Of a DNA stretch of 30,381 nucleotides, positions 1 through 7,445 are shown one piece after another; position 1 is the stretch's first letter, and the number at the start of each line of letters is the position of its first letter. The notes under the pieces are model-generated. The model made no database searches, was not told where the DNA came from, and saw only the letters and a program-made list of their open reading frames with translations. The position numbers and the translations under genes are program-made. The DNA is taken from assembly GCA_947522695.1 (NCBI GenBank), contig CANNTX010000009.1, forward strand, positions 1 through 30,381, given 5' to 3'. The stretch comes from an uncultured Bacilli bacterium. GTDB taxonomy: Bacteria > Bacillota_I > Bacilli_A > RF39 > UBA660.

Positions 1-77
1 GTCACCTGTTAATTACAGATTACAATCCTCTAGTTAAAAACTATTTATAAACTGTCCAACTTTTGGGGTTCAGTTCA
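1..77 (+). mobile_element. Right end of an IS3-family (IS150-group-like) insertion sequence
   Basis: Bases 52-77 contain CTGTCCAACTTTTGGGGTTC followed by AGTTCA. Read on the minus strand, this is the TGAACTGA-ACCCCAAAAGTTGGACAG type of terminal repeat known from IS150-group IS3 elements. The OrfB tail ends just before it in the matching orientation, so the element lies to the left and its right boundary is close to base 77. The left end and target duplication are outside the window. The family is recalled from known consensus ends; no search was run. Confidence 0.55.
2..37 (+). CDS. IS3-family transposase OrfB, C-terminal end only (partial)
   Basis: Only the last 11 codons lie in the window, reading SPVNYRLQSSS and then TAA. 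The SPVNYRLQ pattern is the usual tail of IS3-family OrfB (DDE integrase-type) transposases, where an SPVxYR motif sits just before the stop. The gene runs in from the left edge on the plus strand, and an IS3-type terminal inverted repeat follows 14 bases after the stop, which supports the call. Whether the element is intact cannot be judged. The motif is short, so the identification leans on the two signals together. Confidence 0.6.
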   Translation, partial: SPVNYRLQSSS

Positions 78-96
78 CTATTAGATAATTAAGTGT

Positions 97-189
97 CTAT
101 TTTTTTATTATGTATACCAAAATAGATATACATAGAATAATGAAACATATGTATCTTAAAAAATTAATAATAAATTTTCTTTTACTCAT
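97..189 (-). CDS. 30-aa single-helix membrane peptide (type I toxin-like)
   Basis: A 30-codon frame starts at ATG (189-187) and ends at TAG (99-97). A perfect AGGAGGTG Shine-Dalgarno site at 203-196 sits six bases from the start. The peptide begins MSKRKF, has one continuous hydrophobic stretch rich in Ile, Leu, Cys and Tyr (about residues 7-28), and ends KK. That shape matches a single membrane helix with basic ends, as in type I toxins such as the Fst/Ldr and TxpA classes, or a small membrane regulator. The family is not recognisable by sequence. A minus-strand promoter (293-265) and a leader able to fold onto the Shine-Dalgarno site support a real regulated gene. It is too short for routine gene callers. 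Confidence 0.55.
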   Translation of the reverse strand: MSKRKFIINFLRYICFIILCISILVYIIKK

Positions 190-195
190 ATGTAA

Positions 196-226
196 CACCT
201 CCTCGTCTTTTTATTATTAAAAGGTG
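196..226 (-). promoter_or_regulatory. Leader hairpin able to mask the Shine-Dalgarno of the 30-aa gene
   Basis: In the minus-strand transcript, CACCUUUU (226-219) can pair with GAGGAGGUG (204-196) in an eight-pair stem with two G-U wobbles, covering the ribosome site. Further out, GUGUCUAU of the leader (237-230) is complementary to AUAGACAC overlapping the stop codon (100-93), extendable by wobbles to about 11 pairs. That would close the 5' end onto the 3' end. An upstream stem CAACTAA/TTAGTTG (262-242) lies at the expected transcript start. Long-range closure and site masking are known traits of type I toxin mRNAs. Pairing was read by eye. Confidence 0.45.
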
Positions 227-264
227 AGGATAGACACCCAGCAACTAATTGCTCCTTAGTTGTT

Positions 265-293
265 ATTATACTATTGGTGTAATTTATAAACAA
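265..293 (-). promoter_or_regulatory. Promoter for the 30-aa membrane peptide
   Basis: On the minus strand TTGTTT (293-288) is followed by a 17-base spacer and a perfect TATAAT (270-265). The -35 box is a weak match, but it is overlapped by ATTGTTCGCTTG (302-291). The same 12-mer overlaps the -35 of the surface-protein promoter at 16491-16502, which suggests a shared activator, repressor or extended recognition element. Confidence 0.5.
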
Positions 294-335
294 GCGAACA
301 ATTAAATAAATTTATATGTTTTAATTCAGTGTAAT

Positions 336-364
336 AAGGTTTAAGATTTTGAAACTTGAACCTT
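336..364. other. Hairpin in the sigma-operon upstream region
   Basis: AAGGTTTAAG (336-345) and CTTGAACCTT (355-364) form a ten-pair stem with one wobble and a nine-base loop. The T-run on either side is short, so it could be a weak terminator between the divergent units or simply a stem. Apart from this, the peptide gene and the two promoters, I see nothing further in the 1-504 region. Confidence 0.35.
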
Positions 365-445
365 TTATATGCAACAATTTATTACTAGATGAAAAAATAG
401 TATGTTTCCCCGACTTTGTAAACACTATCCTTACGAACAAATGAT

Positions 446-474
446 TTGACATTTATTGAAATGCATGTTATTAT
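446..474 (+). promoter_or_regulatory. Promoter of the three-sigma operon
   Basis: A perfect TTGACA (446-451), a 17-base spacer and TATTAT (469-474) stand about 30 bases before the first sigma gene. This is a strong housekeeping-type promoter. The sequence CGAACAA (434-440) directly upstream resembles the CGAACAA core of the motif at 291-302, but the match is only seven bases. Confidence 0.7.
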
Positions 475-504
475 ATAGGCACTTTGTTAAAGGGGGAATA
501 TTGA

Positions 505-1710
505 ATGGAAGATATGATAAAAGAAGAAAATATATTAAAAGTAAAAGATTATATTGAACATTTAGATCATAAAAATCATGATTCAATAGCTAATTTTGAT
601 ATGTTTTTAGATTGGATTGACATTAATTATATTAATCTTAATTATGAAGAAATAATAGCGTTAATTAATACAGATGATTATTTTAAAAAGATGATCTTTG
701 ATGTTTGTTCTTCTGATAAAATTAATTATGATAATTTTGATTTAAACGAGGCTAAATTTATTAAAAATCTGTTAAAAGCTTATAAAAGAGTTCAAGATAT
801 AGAAAAGGTAGAAAAAGACTTAAAAGATTTTAGTTTAAATGATGTTAATTTTAGGGATATAAATTTAAATTCATTAGAATTAGATCCTTTAAATTTTTAT
901 TTAAGTCAGGCTCCTAAAAGATTATTAACTAGAGAAGAAGTCATAGATTTATGTAAAAAGAGGGATTTGGGTTCACAAAAAGCAAGAGATATTTTAGCTG
1001 AATATAATATGAAATTAGTTGCTTATATTGCGATGAAACATAAAAGTGGAACAGAACAAAGCCAAAGTATTGATATTATGGATTTAATCGGTGCAGGAAA
1101 TGAAGGATTAATGATTGCAATAGATAAATATAATTATAAATTAGGATGGTCATTCTCGACTTATGCTACATGGTGGATTATGCAATCAATAAGAAGAACA
1201 ATTGCTAGTGATTCAAGAACTATAAGAGTACCTGTTCATGTTCATGAAGCTTCTTTAATAGTTAAAAGAGCTATATCTAAATATTTTGCATTGTATGGTA
1301 AAAATCCTAGTGAAGAAGAACTTGTGGAAATTACAAATTTACCATTAAATAAAGTTCAAGATGCTTTAAATGCAGTTTATAATAGTGTGATGTCATTAGA
1401 TAATCCAATTGAACTTGATGAGGATTGTGATACAGAATTAATAGATTGTGTTGAAGATAAAGAACATTCAAAAGATTCATTTGAAAGAAAAATATTTAAT
1501 CAAGAATTTAGAGAAGCATTAATGAATTCAAAATTAACTGATAAAGAAAAAAATGTTATTCTATATCGTTTTGGATTTGTTGATGGAGAAACTCATACAT
1601 TAGAAGAAATTGGTCAAAAGATGGGAGTAACTAGAGAAAGAATCAGACAAATTGAAAGTAAGTCTATACGTAAGTTAAGAAAAGATTCTAATGTTAAAAA
1701 GTTTGCATAA
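505..1710 (+). CDS. Sigma-70 family sigma factor 1 of 3, with novel N-terminal domain
   Basis: RNA polymerase sigma factor that directs core enzyme to promoters. Residues 1 to about 125 are an acidic helical domain I do not recognise, with a counterpart in the next gene. Region 1.2 starts near LDPLNFYL, region 2 contains DLIGAGNEGLMIAIDKY and TYATWWIMQSIRR, and region 4.2 ends VTRERIRQIE, identical to housekeeping RpoD. Two departures stand out: a few extra residues in region 2.2 (around SGTEQSQSID), and Arg230 where RpoD has the Thr that reads the -10 element (E. coli Thr440). Start ATG is preceded by AGGGGG. It is first in a tandem of three paralogues behind one promoter. It may be an alternative sigma; rpoD's usual partner dnaG is not nearby. 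Confidence 0.9.
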   Translation: MEDMIKEENILKVKDYIEHLDHKNHDSIANFDMFLDWIDINYINLNYEEIIALINTDDYFKKMIFDVCSSDKINYDNFDLNEAKFIKNLLKAYKRVQDIEKVEKDLKDFSLNDVNFRDINLNSLELDPLNFYLSQAPKRLLTREEVIDLCKKRDLGSQKARDILAEYNMKLVAYIAMKHKSGTEQSQSIDIMDLIGAGNEGLMIAIDKYNYKLGWSFSTYATWWIMQSIRRTIASDSRTIRVPVHVHEASLIVKRAISKYFALYGKNPSEEELVEITNLPLNKVQDALNAVYNSVMSLDNPIELDEDCDTELIDCVEDKEHSKDSFERKIFNQEFREALMNSKLTDKEKNVILYRFGFVDGETHTLEEIGQKMGVTRERIRQIESKSIRKLRKDSNVKKFA

Positions 1711-1723
1711 AAAGGGGGATAAT

Positions 1724-2875
1724 ATGGTTACAAAAGTGCTAAATCATGATAATATTGATCATATTAAAAATTTTATTAATGATTGTTTTGGAGAAGATGT
1801 AGTTTCGAATATTAATAAATTAACGAAAGAATTAAAACATTTTAATTTAAGTAATAGAGATATGATTTTTCTTATTAATACGTGTGATACTTTGTACAAA
1901 ACTATTGAAAATTTAATAACAAACAAAATAAATATCGATTATTTACAAAATAAAGAAGTAATAAATAAATTATTAATAAATTTTAATTTTATTAAAGAAG
2001 TAAATAATAGTGTTGATAATGATGAGTTATCTCTTATGACTAAAGATTATATGAGTGATGACATAGTTAAATCTTATTTAAGAAATTTACCAAATAGACT
2101 TTTAACTTTTGAAGAAATAGTTTCACTTTATAAAAGAATGGATTTTGGTGATAAAGCAGCAAGAGATATTGTAATAACTTACAATTTAAGATTAGTTGTA
2201 TCAATTGCTAAAAAGTATACAAATCTAGGCGTGGATTTTGAAGATTTAATAAGTGCTGGTCATGAAGGGTTGATATTAGCTGTTGATAAATATGATTATA
2301 CATTAGGATTGGCGTTTAGTAATTATGCTATTTGGTGGATTAGACAATCGATTACTAGAACTATTGCAAATGAGTCTAGAATTATTAGAATTCCGGTTTA
2401 TGCTCATGAACTTGTATTAAAAATTAAACAATTTTCTTTAGATTATTATATCAATTATAATAAATATCCATCTGTTTTAACTATTGCAAATTCTTTAAAT
2501 CTTAAAGTGGATTTTGTTAATAGTGTATTACCTATAATTGATGGAGTTTCATCATTAAATGAAAGTGTTGCTAATGATGAATTTGGTGATACTGAAGTGA
2601 TAGAATTATTAAAATCAGACATTGATGTGGAAGATGATGTAGTAGAAAAAATTAGTAATAAAGAACTTGTTGATTATGTTTTTAATCAAATGAATTTAAG
2701 TGAAAGAGAGAAGGCAATTATTGCTTATCGTTTTGGATTTGTTGATGGAAAAATATATAAATTAGAAGAAGTAGGAAATATGTTTAATATTACAAGAGAA
2801 AGAGTTAGACAAATTGAGTATAAAGCTATATTAAAGTTAAAAAAATCGGCATATGTTAAAAAGTTATGTTGTTAA
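1724..2875 (+). CDS. Sigma-70 family sigma factor 2 of 3, same N-terminal domain
   Basis: Second sigma-70 paralogue, 383 aa. The ATG at 1724 is chosen over an earlier in-frame ATG at 1691 because AAAGGGGG (1711-1718) lies just upstream and the earlier start would overlap the preceding gene. The N-terminal 120 or so residues align by eye with those of sigma 1 (shared pattern IxxLINTxD, then KINxD), so this domain is a family trait. Region 2 keeps the standard YTNLG-DFEDLISAG and NYAIWWIRQSITRT, including the Gln208 and Thr211 equivalents of E. coli Gln437 and Thr440. Region 4.2 is ITRERVRQIE. Of the three copies this one has the most RpoD-like promoter-reading residues. It is 13 bases from sigma 1. 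Confidence 0.9.
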   Translation: MVTKVLNHDNIDHIKNFINDCFGEDVVSNINKLTKELKHFNLSNRDMIFLINTCDTLYKTIENLITNKINIDYLQNKEVINKLLINFNFIKEVNNSVDNDELSLMTKDYMSDDIVKSYLRNLPNRLLTFEEIVSLYKRMDFGDKAARDIVITYNLRLVVSIAKKYTNLGVDFEDLISAGHEGLILAVDKYDYTLGLAFSNYAIWWIRQSITRTIANESRIIRIPVYAHELVLKIKQFSLDYYINYNKYPSVLTIANSLNLKVDFVNSVLPIIDGVSSLNESVANDEFGDTEVIELLKSDIDVEDDVVEKISNKELVDYVFNQMNLSEREKAIIAYRFGFVDGKIYKLEEVGNMFNITRERVRQIEYKAILKLKKSAYVKKLCC

Positions 2876-2922
2876 ATAATTTAAAAATATTGAATCAAGA
2901 AAGTCTTAGATAGGTGAAGTGT

Positions 2923-3804
2923 ATGAAAAATAATGCTATGATTGATAATTTTGATATTTCATTTATTATAAATTATTTAAAGGAATATGATATTAAATTA
3001 TTGTCTAAAGAAGAACAATATAAACTTTTTATAGAATTAGAAGATGGAAGCGAAGAAGCTAGAGAAAAGTTAATACTTCATAATTTATTACTAGTTATTG
3101 CAATGGCAAATAAGTATGTTGGAGTAGGCTATGATGCTTCGGAACTGTTTGATATGGGGTGTCTTGGTTTAATTATTGCTGTTGATAGATTTGATTATAA
3201 AAGAGGTTTATGTTTTAGTACTTATGCTAAGTTTTGGATTAAGCAAACTATTTTAAGAAGTATTACAAATGAGCTAAAAGTGCTAAGATTACCAGTTGAA
3301 TTAACATATAAAATTTTAAAAATGAAAAAATTTATATCTGATTATTATTCCATGAATGGTTATTTACCAACTAATGATGAAATATCCAAAAGTTTGCAGC
3401 TGCCTATAGATAAAATTGATAATTATAAACAATTGTTAGATGAAATTGTTTCATTAAATATGGTTCTATTCAATGAAGAAATAAGTGAAGAAGAAGAAAA
3501 AGAAGAAGAATTAATTAATACAATTCCTTCAGATATTGATTATATTGAAGCCGTAGAACAGAAAGTTTTAAACGAAACTATTAGAGATTTAATTTTTAAT
3601 TCTAAAATTATAAGTGATAGAAACAAACAAATTCTTATGTATCATTTTGGATTTATAGATGGTGAACAAAGATCACATGAATTTATTGCTAAACAATTTG
3701 GAATTAGTAAAGCAAGGGTTCAACAAATTGAACAAGTTGCTTTTAAAAAAATCTTAACTTTACCACAAATACAAAAATTAAATCCAAAATATACTAGTAA
3801 ATAG
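2923..3804 (+). CDS. Sigma-70 family sigma factor 3 of 3, short and divergent
   Basis: Third paralogue, 293 aa, lacking the N-terminal domain of its neighbours: it starts almost directly at region 1.2 (YLKEYDIKLLSKEEQ). Region 2 reads VGVGYDASELFDMGCLGLII and TYAKFWIKQTILRS, so the first Trp of the WW pair is Phe104 and the -10-reading Thr is Leu111. Region 4.2 reads ISKARVQQIE against VTRERIRQIE, changing the Arg, Glu and second Arg that contact the -35 element. A Glu-rich linker (EEISEEEEKEEE) separates regions 3 and 4. Promoter specificity is therefore likely to differ. ATG 2923 is preferred to GTG 2914 because AGGTG at 2912-2916 is correctly spaced. It may be an alternative sigma or a low-activity copy. 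Confidence 0.88.
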   Translation: MKNNAMIDNFDISFIINYLKEYDIKLLSKEEQYKLFIELEDGSEEAREKLILHNLLLVIAMANKYVGVGYDASELFDMGCLGLIIAVDRFDYKRGLCFSTYAKFWIKQTILRSITNELKVLRLPVELTYKILKMKKFISDYYSMNGYLPTNDEISKSLQLPIDKIDNYKQLLDEIVSLNMVLFNEEISEEEEKEEELINTIPSDIDYIEAVEQKVLNETIRDLIFNSKIISDRNKQILMYHFGFIDGEQRSHEFIAKQFGISKARVQQIEQVAFKKILTLPQIQKLNPKYTSK

Positions 3805-3834
3805 ATAAAAATTTTATAAACTGAGTAAAAATTA

Positions 3835-3863
3835 TGGACATAAAAGAAAATATTTGCTATATT
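3835..3863 (+). promoter_or_regulatory. Candidate promoter of the rplU operon
   Basis: TGGACA (3835-3840), 17 bases, TATATT (3858-3863). It places the transcript start just before the L21-type leader. A second possible -35, TTGCTA at 3854, has a poorer -10. Confidence 0.5.
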
Positions 3864-3884
3864 AACTATGTTTGTAATTAATTT

Positions 3885-3962
3885 ATAAACCGCACTGAAG
3901 AGGTAGAAAGATGCATAGGCACACCTTAAAGGCGAGTCCTAAAAAAGATGGGAGGAAAATTA
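3885..3962 (+). promoter_or_regulatory. Ribosomal protein L21 leader (autoregulatory mRNA structure)
   Basis: The leader holds GATGCATAGGCACACC and, after CTTAAA, GGCGAGTCCTA. This is the conserved core I recall from the Firmicutes L21 leader (Rfam L21_leader), which lies directly before rplU and is thought to be the target for feedback by L21. Position and core sequence agree. A covariance-model search would settle it. Confidence 0.6.
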
Positions 3963-4262
3963 ATGAAAGCTATATTTGTTACAGGTGGTAAACAATATTA
4001 TGTTGCTGAAGGTGACGAAATCTTTGTAGAAAAGTTAGATGCTGAAGCTGGTTCTACAATTGATTTTACCGATGTACTTGCTGTTGGTGATAAAACTGGA
4101 ACTCCATATGTTAAAGGAGCTAAAGTTGTTTGCGAAGTAGTTAAACATGGTAAACAAAAGAAAATTTTAGTGTTTAAATATAGACCTAAAAAGAAATATC
4201 GTCTAACTAAAGGACATAGACAACCATATACTAAATTAGTAGTTAAATCTATAGTTGGTTAA
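3963..4262 (+). CDS. rplU: 50S ribosomal protein L21
   Basis: Large-subunit ribosomal protein that binds 23S rRNA near domain I and L20. The 99-aa product matches the usual length. It carries the typical start MKAIFVTGGKQYYV, the central VVCEVVKHGKQKKILVFKY and the basic KKKYRLTKGHRQPYT signature. ATG 3963 is chosen over 3948 because GGGAGG (3950-3955) is the ribosome site. It heads the conserved rplU-prp-rpmA operon of Firmicutes, and the next gene starts one base after its stop. Confidence 0.95.
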   Translation: MKAIFVTGGKQYYVAEGDEIFVEKLDAEAGSTIDFTDVLAVGDKTGTPYVKGAKVVCEVVKHGKQKKILVFKYRPKKKYRLTKGHRQPYTKLVVKSIVG

Positions 4263-4263
4263 T

Positions 4264-4557
4264 ATGATTAAAGTAGTTTATAGTAGTAATTCTTTAAAAG
4301 TTACTGGTCATGCTAATTATGATGATTATGGTAAAGATATTGTATGTGCTTCAGTATCAAGTTTAATAACTTGTACAGTTAATGGTATATATAGTTTAAA
4401 TAAGAATTCTATTTTATATAAAGATGATTCTAATATGATAGAAATTAAAATATTAGATGATGAAAATGCTTTAAAATTATTTAACAACTTAATATTAATG
4501 CTAAAGGATTTAGCAAAAGATTATCCAAAAAATATTAAAATAGAAAGTGAGAAATAA
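4264..4557 (+). CDS. prp: Ribosomal-processing cysteine protease Prp
   Basis: Cysteine protease that removes the N-terminal extension of L27 in Firmicutes before ribosome assembly. The 97-aa protein has the family signature VTGHA followed by GKDIVCASVSSL. His16 and Cys28 form the catalytic pair at the 12-residue spacing of the characterised S. aureus enzyme. It lies between rplU and rpmA, its invariant place. ATG 4264 directly follows the rplU stop, so translation is probably coupled; there is no strong ribosome site of its own. The substrate in the next gene retains a matching extension. Confidence 0.92.
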   Translation: MIKVVYSSNSLKVTGHANYDDYGKDIVCASVSSLITCTVNGIYSLNKNSILYKDDSNMIEIKILDDENALKLFNNLILMLKDLAKDYPKNIKIESEK

Positions 4558-4559
4558 AA

Positions 4560-4844
4560 ATGTTATTTATTAAATTAAACATTCAACGTTTTGCTCATGT
4601 TAAGGCTCAAGGATCTACTCAAAATGGTAGAGATTCTGTTGGTCGTAGATTAGGTGCTAAATTAGGAGATGGACAAACTTGCGTAGCAGGTAATATTATT
4701 TATCGTCAAAGAGGTACTAAAATCTATCCAGGAACAAATGTTGGAATGGGTAAAGATCATACTTTATATGCACTAATTGATGGTGTGGTAAAATATGAAA
4801 GATTAGGAAAAGATAAGAAAAAAGTAAGCGTTTATAGTAAGTAA
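4560..4844 (+). CDS. rpmA: 50S ribosomal protein L27 with Prp-cleaved N-terminal extension
   Basis: Ribosomal protein whose N-terminus reaches the peptidyl-transferase centre. The 94-aa protein begins with an extension containing KLNIQRFAH, the counterpart of the LNLQFFA cleavage site in S. aureus L27. By analogy Prp would cut after the Phe. The mature part carries AQGSTQNGRDS and the GGDG/VAAGNIIYRQRGTK-like region typical of L27. It starts two bases after prp, and a strong terminator overlaps its 3' end. The Arg in NIQRF in place of the usual Phe is a small departure. Confidence 0.95.
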   Translation: MLFIKLNIQRFAHVKAQGSTQNGRDSVGRRLGAKLGDGQTCVAGNIIYRQRGTKIYPGTNVGMGKDHTLYALIDGVVKYERLGKDKKKVSVYSK

Positions 4845-4857
4845 TGCTTACTTTTTT
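4818..4857 (+). terminator. Terminator of rplU-prp-rpmA
   Basis: AAAAAAGTAAGC (4818-4829) and GCTTACTTTTTT (4846-4857) form a 12-pair stem ending in a T-run. The left arm lies inside the last rpmA codons. Confidence 0.85.
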
Positions 4858-4859
4858 AT

Positions 4860-4888
4860 TTGATTTGATTAATTATTAATGTTATACT
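4860..4888 (+). promoter_or_regulatory. Promoter of parC
   Basis: TTGATT (4860-4865), 17-base spacer, TATACT (4883-4888), directly after the rpmA terminator and 23 bases before the parC start. Confidence 0.6.
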
Positions 4889-4911
4889 AGATTTTGTAAG
4901 GATTTGATAAG

Positions 4912-7398
4912 ATGGAAGAGATACTTAAAAGAATACATGAATATAGTCTAGAAGAGATAATGGGATCTCGTTTTGCAAGATATTCAAAATATATAATTCA
5001 AGATCGAGCAATACCTGATGTTAGAGATGGATTAAAGCCAGTTCAAAGAAGAATTATATATGCTATGTATCGTGATAAAAATACATATGATAAACAATTT
5101 AAAAAGTGTGCTAATGCGGTTGGTAATGTATTAGGTAAATATCATCCTCATGGCGATTCATCTGTTTATGAAGCATTAATTAGAATGAGTCAAGGTTGGA
5201 AACAAAATCATATTTTAATTGAAGTAGATGGAAATAATGGATCTATTGATGGTGATGGACCAGCAGCATATCGTTATACTGAATGTAGGCTTGCAAAGAT
5301 AAGTGAAGAATTATTAAAAGATATTGATAAAGATACGGTTGTAATGGCTCCTAACTATTCTGATACTTTAATGGAACCAACTGTGTTACCAGCTAAGTTT
5401 CCTAACCTTTTAGTTAATGGAACAAGTGGTATTTCAGCAGGATATGCAACAAATATTCCACCACATAATTTAATTGAAGTATGTGATGCAGTAATTAAAA
5501 GAATAGATAGTCCTAATTGTCATGAAGATTCTATTTTTGAAATAATAAAAGGGCCTGATTTTCCAACTGGGGCAATTGTTGAAGGAATAGATGGAATTAA
5601 AGAAGCTTTTAAAACTGGTAGAGGTAGATTAATTGTTACTAGTAAATATACTTTTGAAAAGAATAAAGGTAAAGAGCAAATAGTTATTACTGAGATTCCT
5701 TTTGATGTTAATAAACAATTATTAGTTAAAAAAATAGATGATATTAGATATGATAAAAAAATAGATGGTATTGCTGAAGTTAGAGATGAATCAGATAAAG
5801 ATTCTTCAATTCGTATTGTTATTGATATTAAAGCGGGAGCTAATAAAGATCTAATATTAAAATATTTACTTAAAAATACTGAATTACAAACAACATATAA
5901 TTACAATATGGTTTGTATAGATAAAAGAAGACCTAGATTACTAGGAATTATTCCAATAATTGATGCTTATATTGAACATCAAAAAGATGTTATTACTAAG
6001 AGAACTAAATTTGATTTAGATTTTGCTTTAAAAGAAATGCATATTACTGAAGGCTTAGTTAAAGCTATAAGTATTTTAGATGAAGTAATTGCTTGTATTA
6101 GAGGAAGTAAAAATAAGCCAGATGCAATTATAAATTTAGTTAAGAAGTTCGATTTTACTGAAGAACAAGCAACAGCAATTGTTATGTTACAATTATATAG
6201 ACTAACTAATACTGATATAACTATTTTAAATGAAAAGTTAGATAATTTAAGAAAGATTATAGATGAACTTAGATTAATTTTAAGTGATGAAAATAAATTA
6301 AAAGCAGTTATTAAAGAAGAACTTAGAAGAATTAAAAAAGAATATGGAATGCCTCGTAAGACGGAAATTAGAAGTGAAGTTAAAGAAATTAAAATTGATG
6401 AAAAGGAATTAATTCCGAGAGAGGATGTAATCGTTATTTTAACTAAAGACGGTTATATTAAGAGGGTTTCATTAAAGAGTAAATCTGATGAAGAAGATAC
6501 CCTTGTTAAACTAGGCGATTATGTAATTTCTTATTATAAAACTAATACGATTAATAAGTTATGTGTTATTACAGCTAAAGGAAATTATTTATATATTCCA
6601 ATTCATGAAATACCAGTATGTAAATGGAAGGAAATAGGTAAGCATGTAAGTAATATTGTAACTATTCCTTCTGATGATAGAGTAATATCTTCTTATGTTA
6701 TTAATGAAGAACAAAGTAATCCGATTATTTCAATATTTACTAAGAATGGTATAGTTAAGAGATGTAATTTAAATGACTTTATAGTTTCAAGATATAATAA
6801 ACCATATACTGCTATGAAACTTAAAGATGATGATGAAATAGTAAGTACTAGTTTAAATAAAGAAAATGCAATGATTGTTACTAGTGATGGATATTATTTA
6901 AATTATAATGTTAATGAGATACCGGTTGTTAGTCCTAAAGCAGCGGGTGTTAAAGGAATTAACTTAAAAGATGACTTTGTTATACTAGGTACTACATATA
7001 ACGATAGTGATGAATATTTAGATGTATTTACAAATCAAAAGACGGCTAAGAGAGTTAAATTAAAAGACTTAAGTTTCTTATCAAGGGCTAAGAGAGGATC
7101 TAGTTTACTTAAGAAAGTTAAATCAACTAAGTATGAAATATCATTTGCGTTCTTAACTAATAGTAAAGATGAAATTGGATACATTACGGGAGAAGATACA
7201 AACATATTAAAAAATAGTGATATTCCAATAATGGATGTTCAATCAACAGGAAGTGTTTATACTAAGTTAAATGTAAGTAATGTATTTGTTATAAAAAATA
7301 TGAAAAATATTGATGATAATTCTTTTGTAGTAAAACAAGAAGAGAAAACAAATGAAGAATTAACTATTGATAATTTCATTGATGATTTTAAATTATAG
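4912..7398 (+). CDS. parC: DNA topoisomerase IV subunit A (or GyrA-type subunit)
   Basis: Type IIA topoisomerase breakage-reunion subunit, which decatenates daughter chromosomes with ParE. The 828-aa length fits ParC/GyrA. Near the N-terminus is the DRAIPDVRDGLKPVQRRIIY block, then KYHPHGDSSVYEALIRMSQ (quinolone-resistance region with Ser83/Ser84 and Glu87 intact), and the catalytic Tyr122 in AAYRYTECRLAK. The C-terminal third carries repeated beta-pinwheel blades (TKDGYIKRVS, TKNGIVKRCN). I favour ParC because the Gram-positive HPHGDSSxYEAxxRMSQ form and the short C-terminus look like GrlA, but no GyrA-box check was decisive. It has its own promoter and terminator; parE is not in the window. 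Confidence 0.82.
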   Translation: MEEILKRIHEYSLEEIMGSRFARYSKYIIQDRAIPDVRDGLKPVQRRIIYAMYRDKNTYDKQFKKCANAVGNVLGKYHPHGDSSVYEALIRMSQGWKQNHILIEVDGNNGSIDGDGPAAYRYTECRLAKISEELLKDIDKDTVVMAPNYSDTLMEPTVLPAKFPNLLVNGTSGISAGYATNIPPHNLIEVCDAVIKRIDSPNCHEDSIFEIIKGPDFPTGAIVEGIDGIKEAFKTGRGRLIVTSKYTFEKNKGKEQIVITEIPFDVNKQLLVKKIDDIRYDKKIDGIAEVRDESDKDSSIRIVIDIKAGANKDLILKYLLKNTELQTTYNYNMVCIDKRRPRLLGIIPIIDAYIEHQKDVITKRTKFDLDFALKEMHITEGLVKAISILDEVIACIRGSKNKPDAIINLVKKFDFTEEQATAIVMLQLYRLTNTDITILNEKLDNLRKIIDELRLILSDENKLKAVIKEELRRIKKEYGMPRKTEIRSEVKEIKIDEKELIPREDVIVILTKDGYIKRVSLKSKSDEEDTLVKLGDYVISYYKTNTINKLCVITAKGNYLYIPIHEIPVCKWKEIGKHVSNIVTIPSDDRVISSYVINEEQSNPIISIFTKNGIVKRCNLNDFIVSRYNKPYTAMKLKDDDEIVSTSLNKENAMIVTSDGYYLNYNVNEIPVVSPKAAGVKGINLKDDFVILGTTYNDSDEYLDVFTNQKTAKRVKLKDLSFLSRAKRGSSLLKKVKSTKYEISFAFLTNSKDEIGYITGEDTNILKNSDIPIMDVQSTGSVYTKLNVSNVFVIKNMKNIDDNSFVVKQEEKTNEELTIDNFIDDFKL

Positions 7399-7407
7399 AA
7401 TTATAAG

Positions 7408-7444
7408 ACCACTTAATTAATATAATATATTAGGTGGTTTTATT
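7408..7444 (+). terminator. parC terminator whose 3' arm carries the next Shine-Dalgarno site
   Basis: ACCAC (7408-7412) pairs with GTGGT (7434-7438), extended imperfectly by TTA/TTAG, and is followed by TTTTATTT. The right arm contains AGGTGG (7432-7437), the only good ribosome site for the gene starting at 7446. Terminator and translation start are therefore interlocked. Confidence 0.6.
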
Positions 7445-7445
7445 T

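Noticed and set aside
434..440. LexA box at the sigma promoter (CGAAC...)
   Set aside because: The second half-site (GTTCG) is missing; only CGAAC is present.
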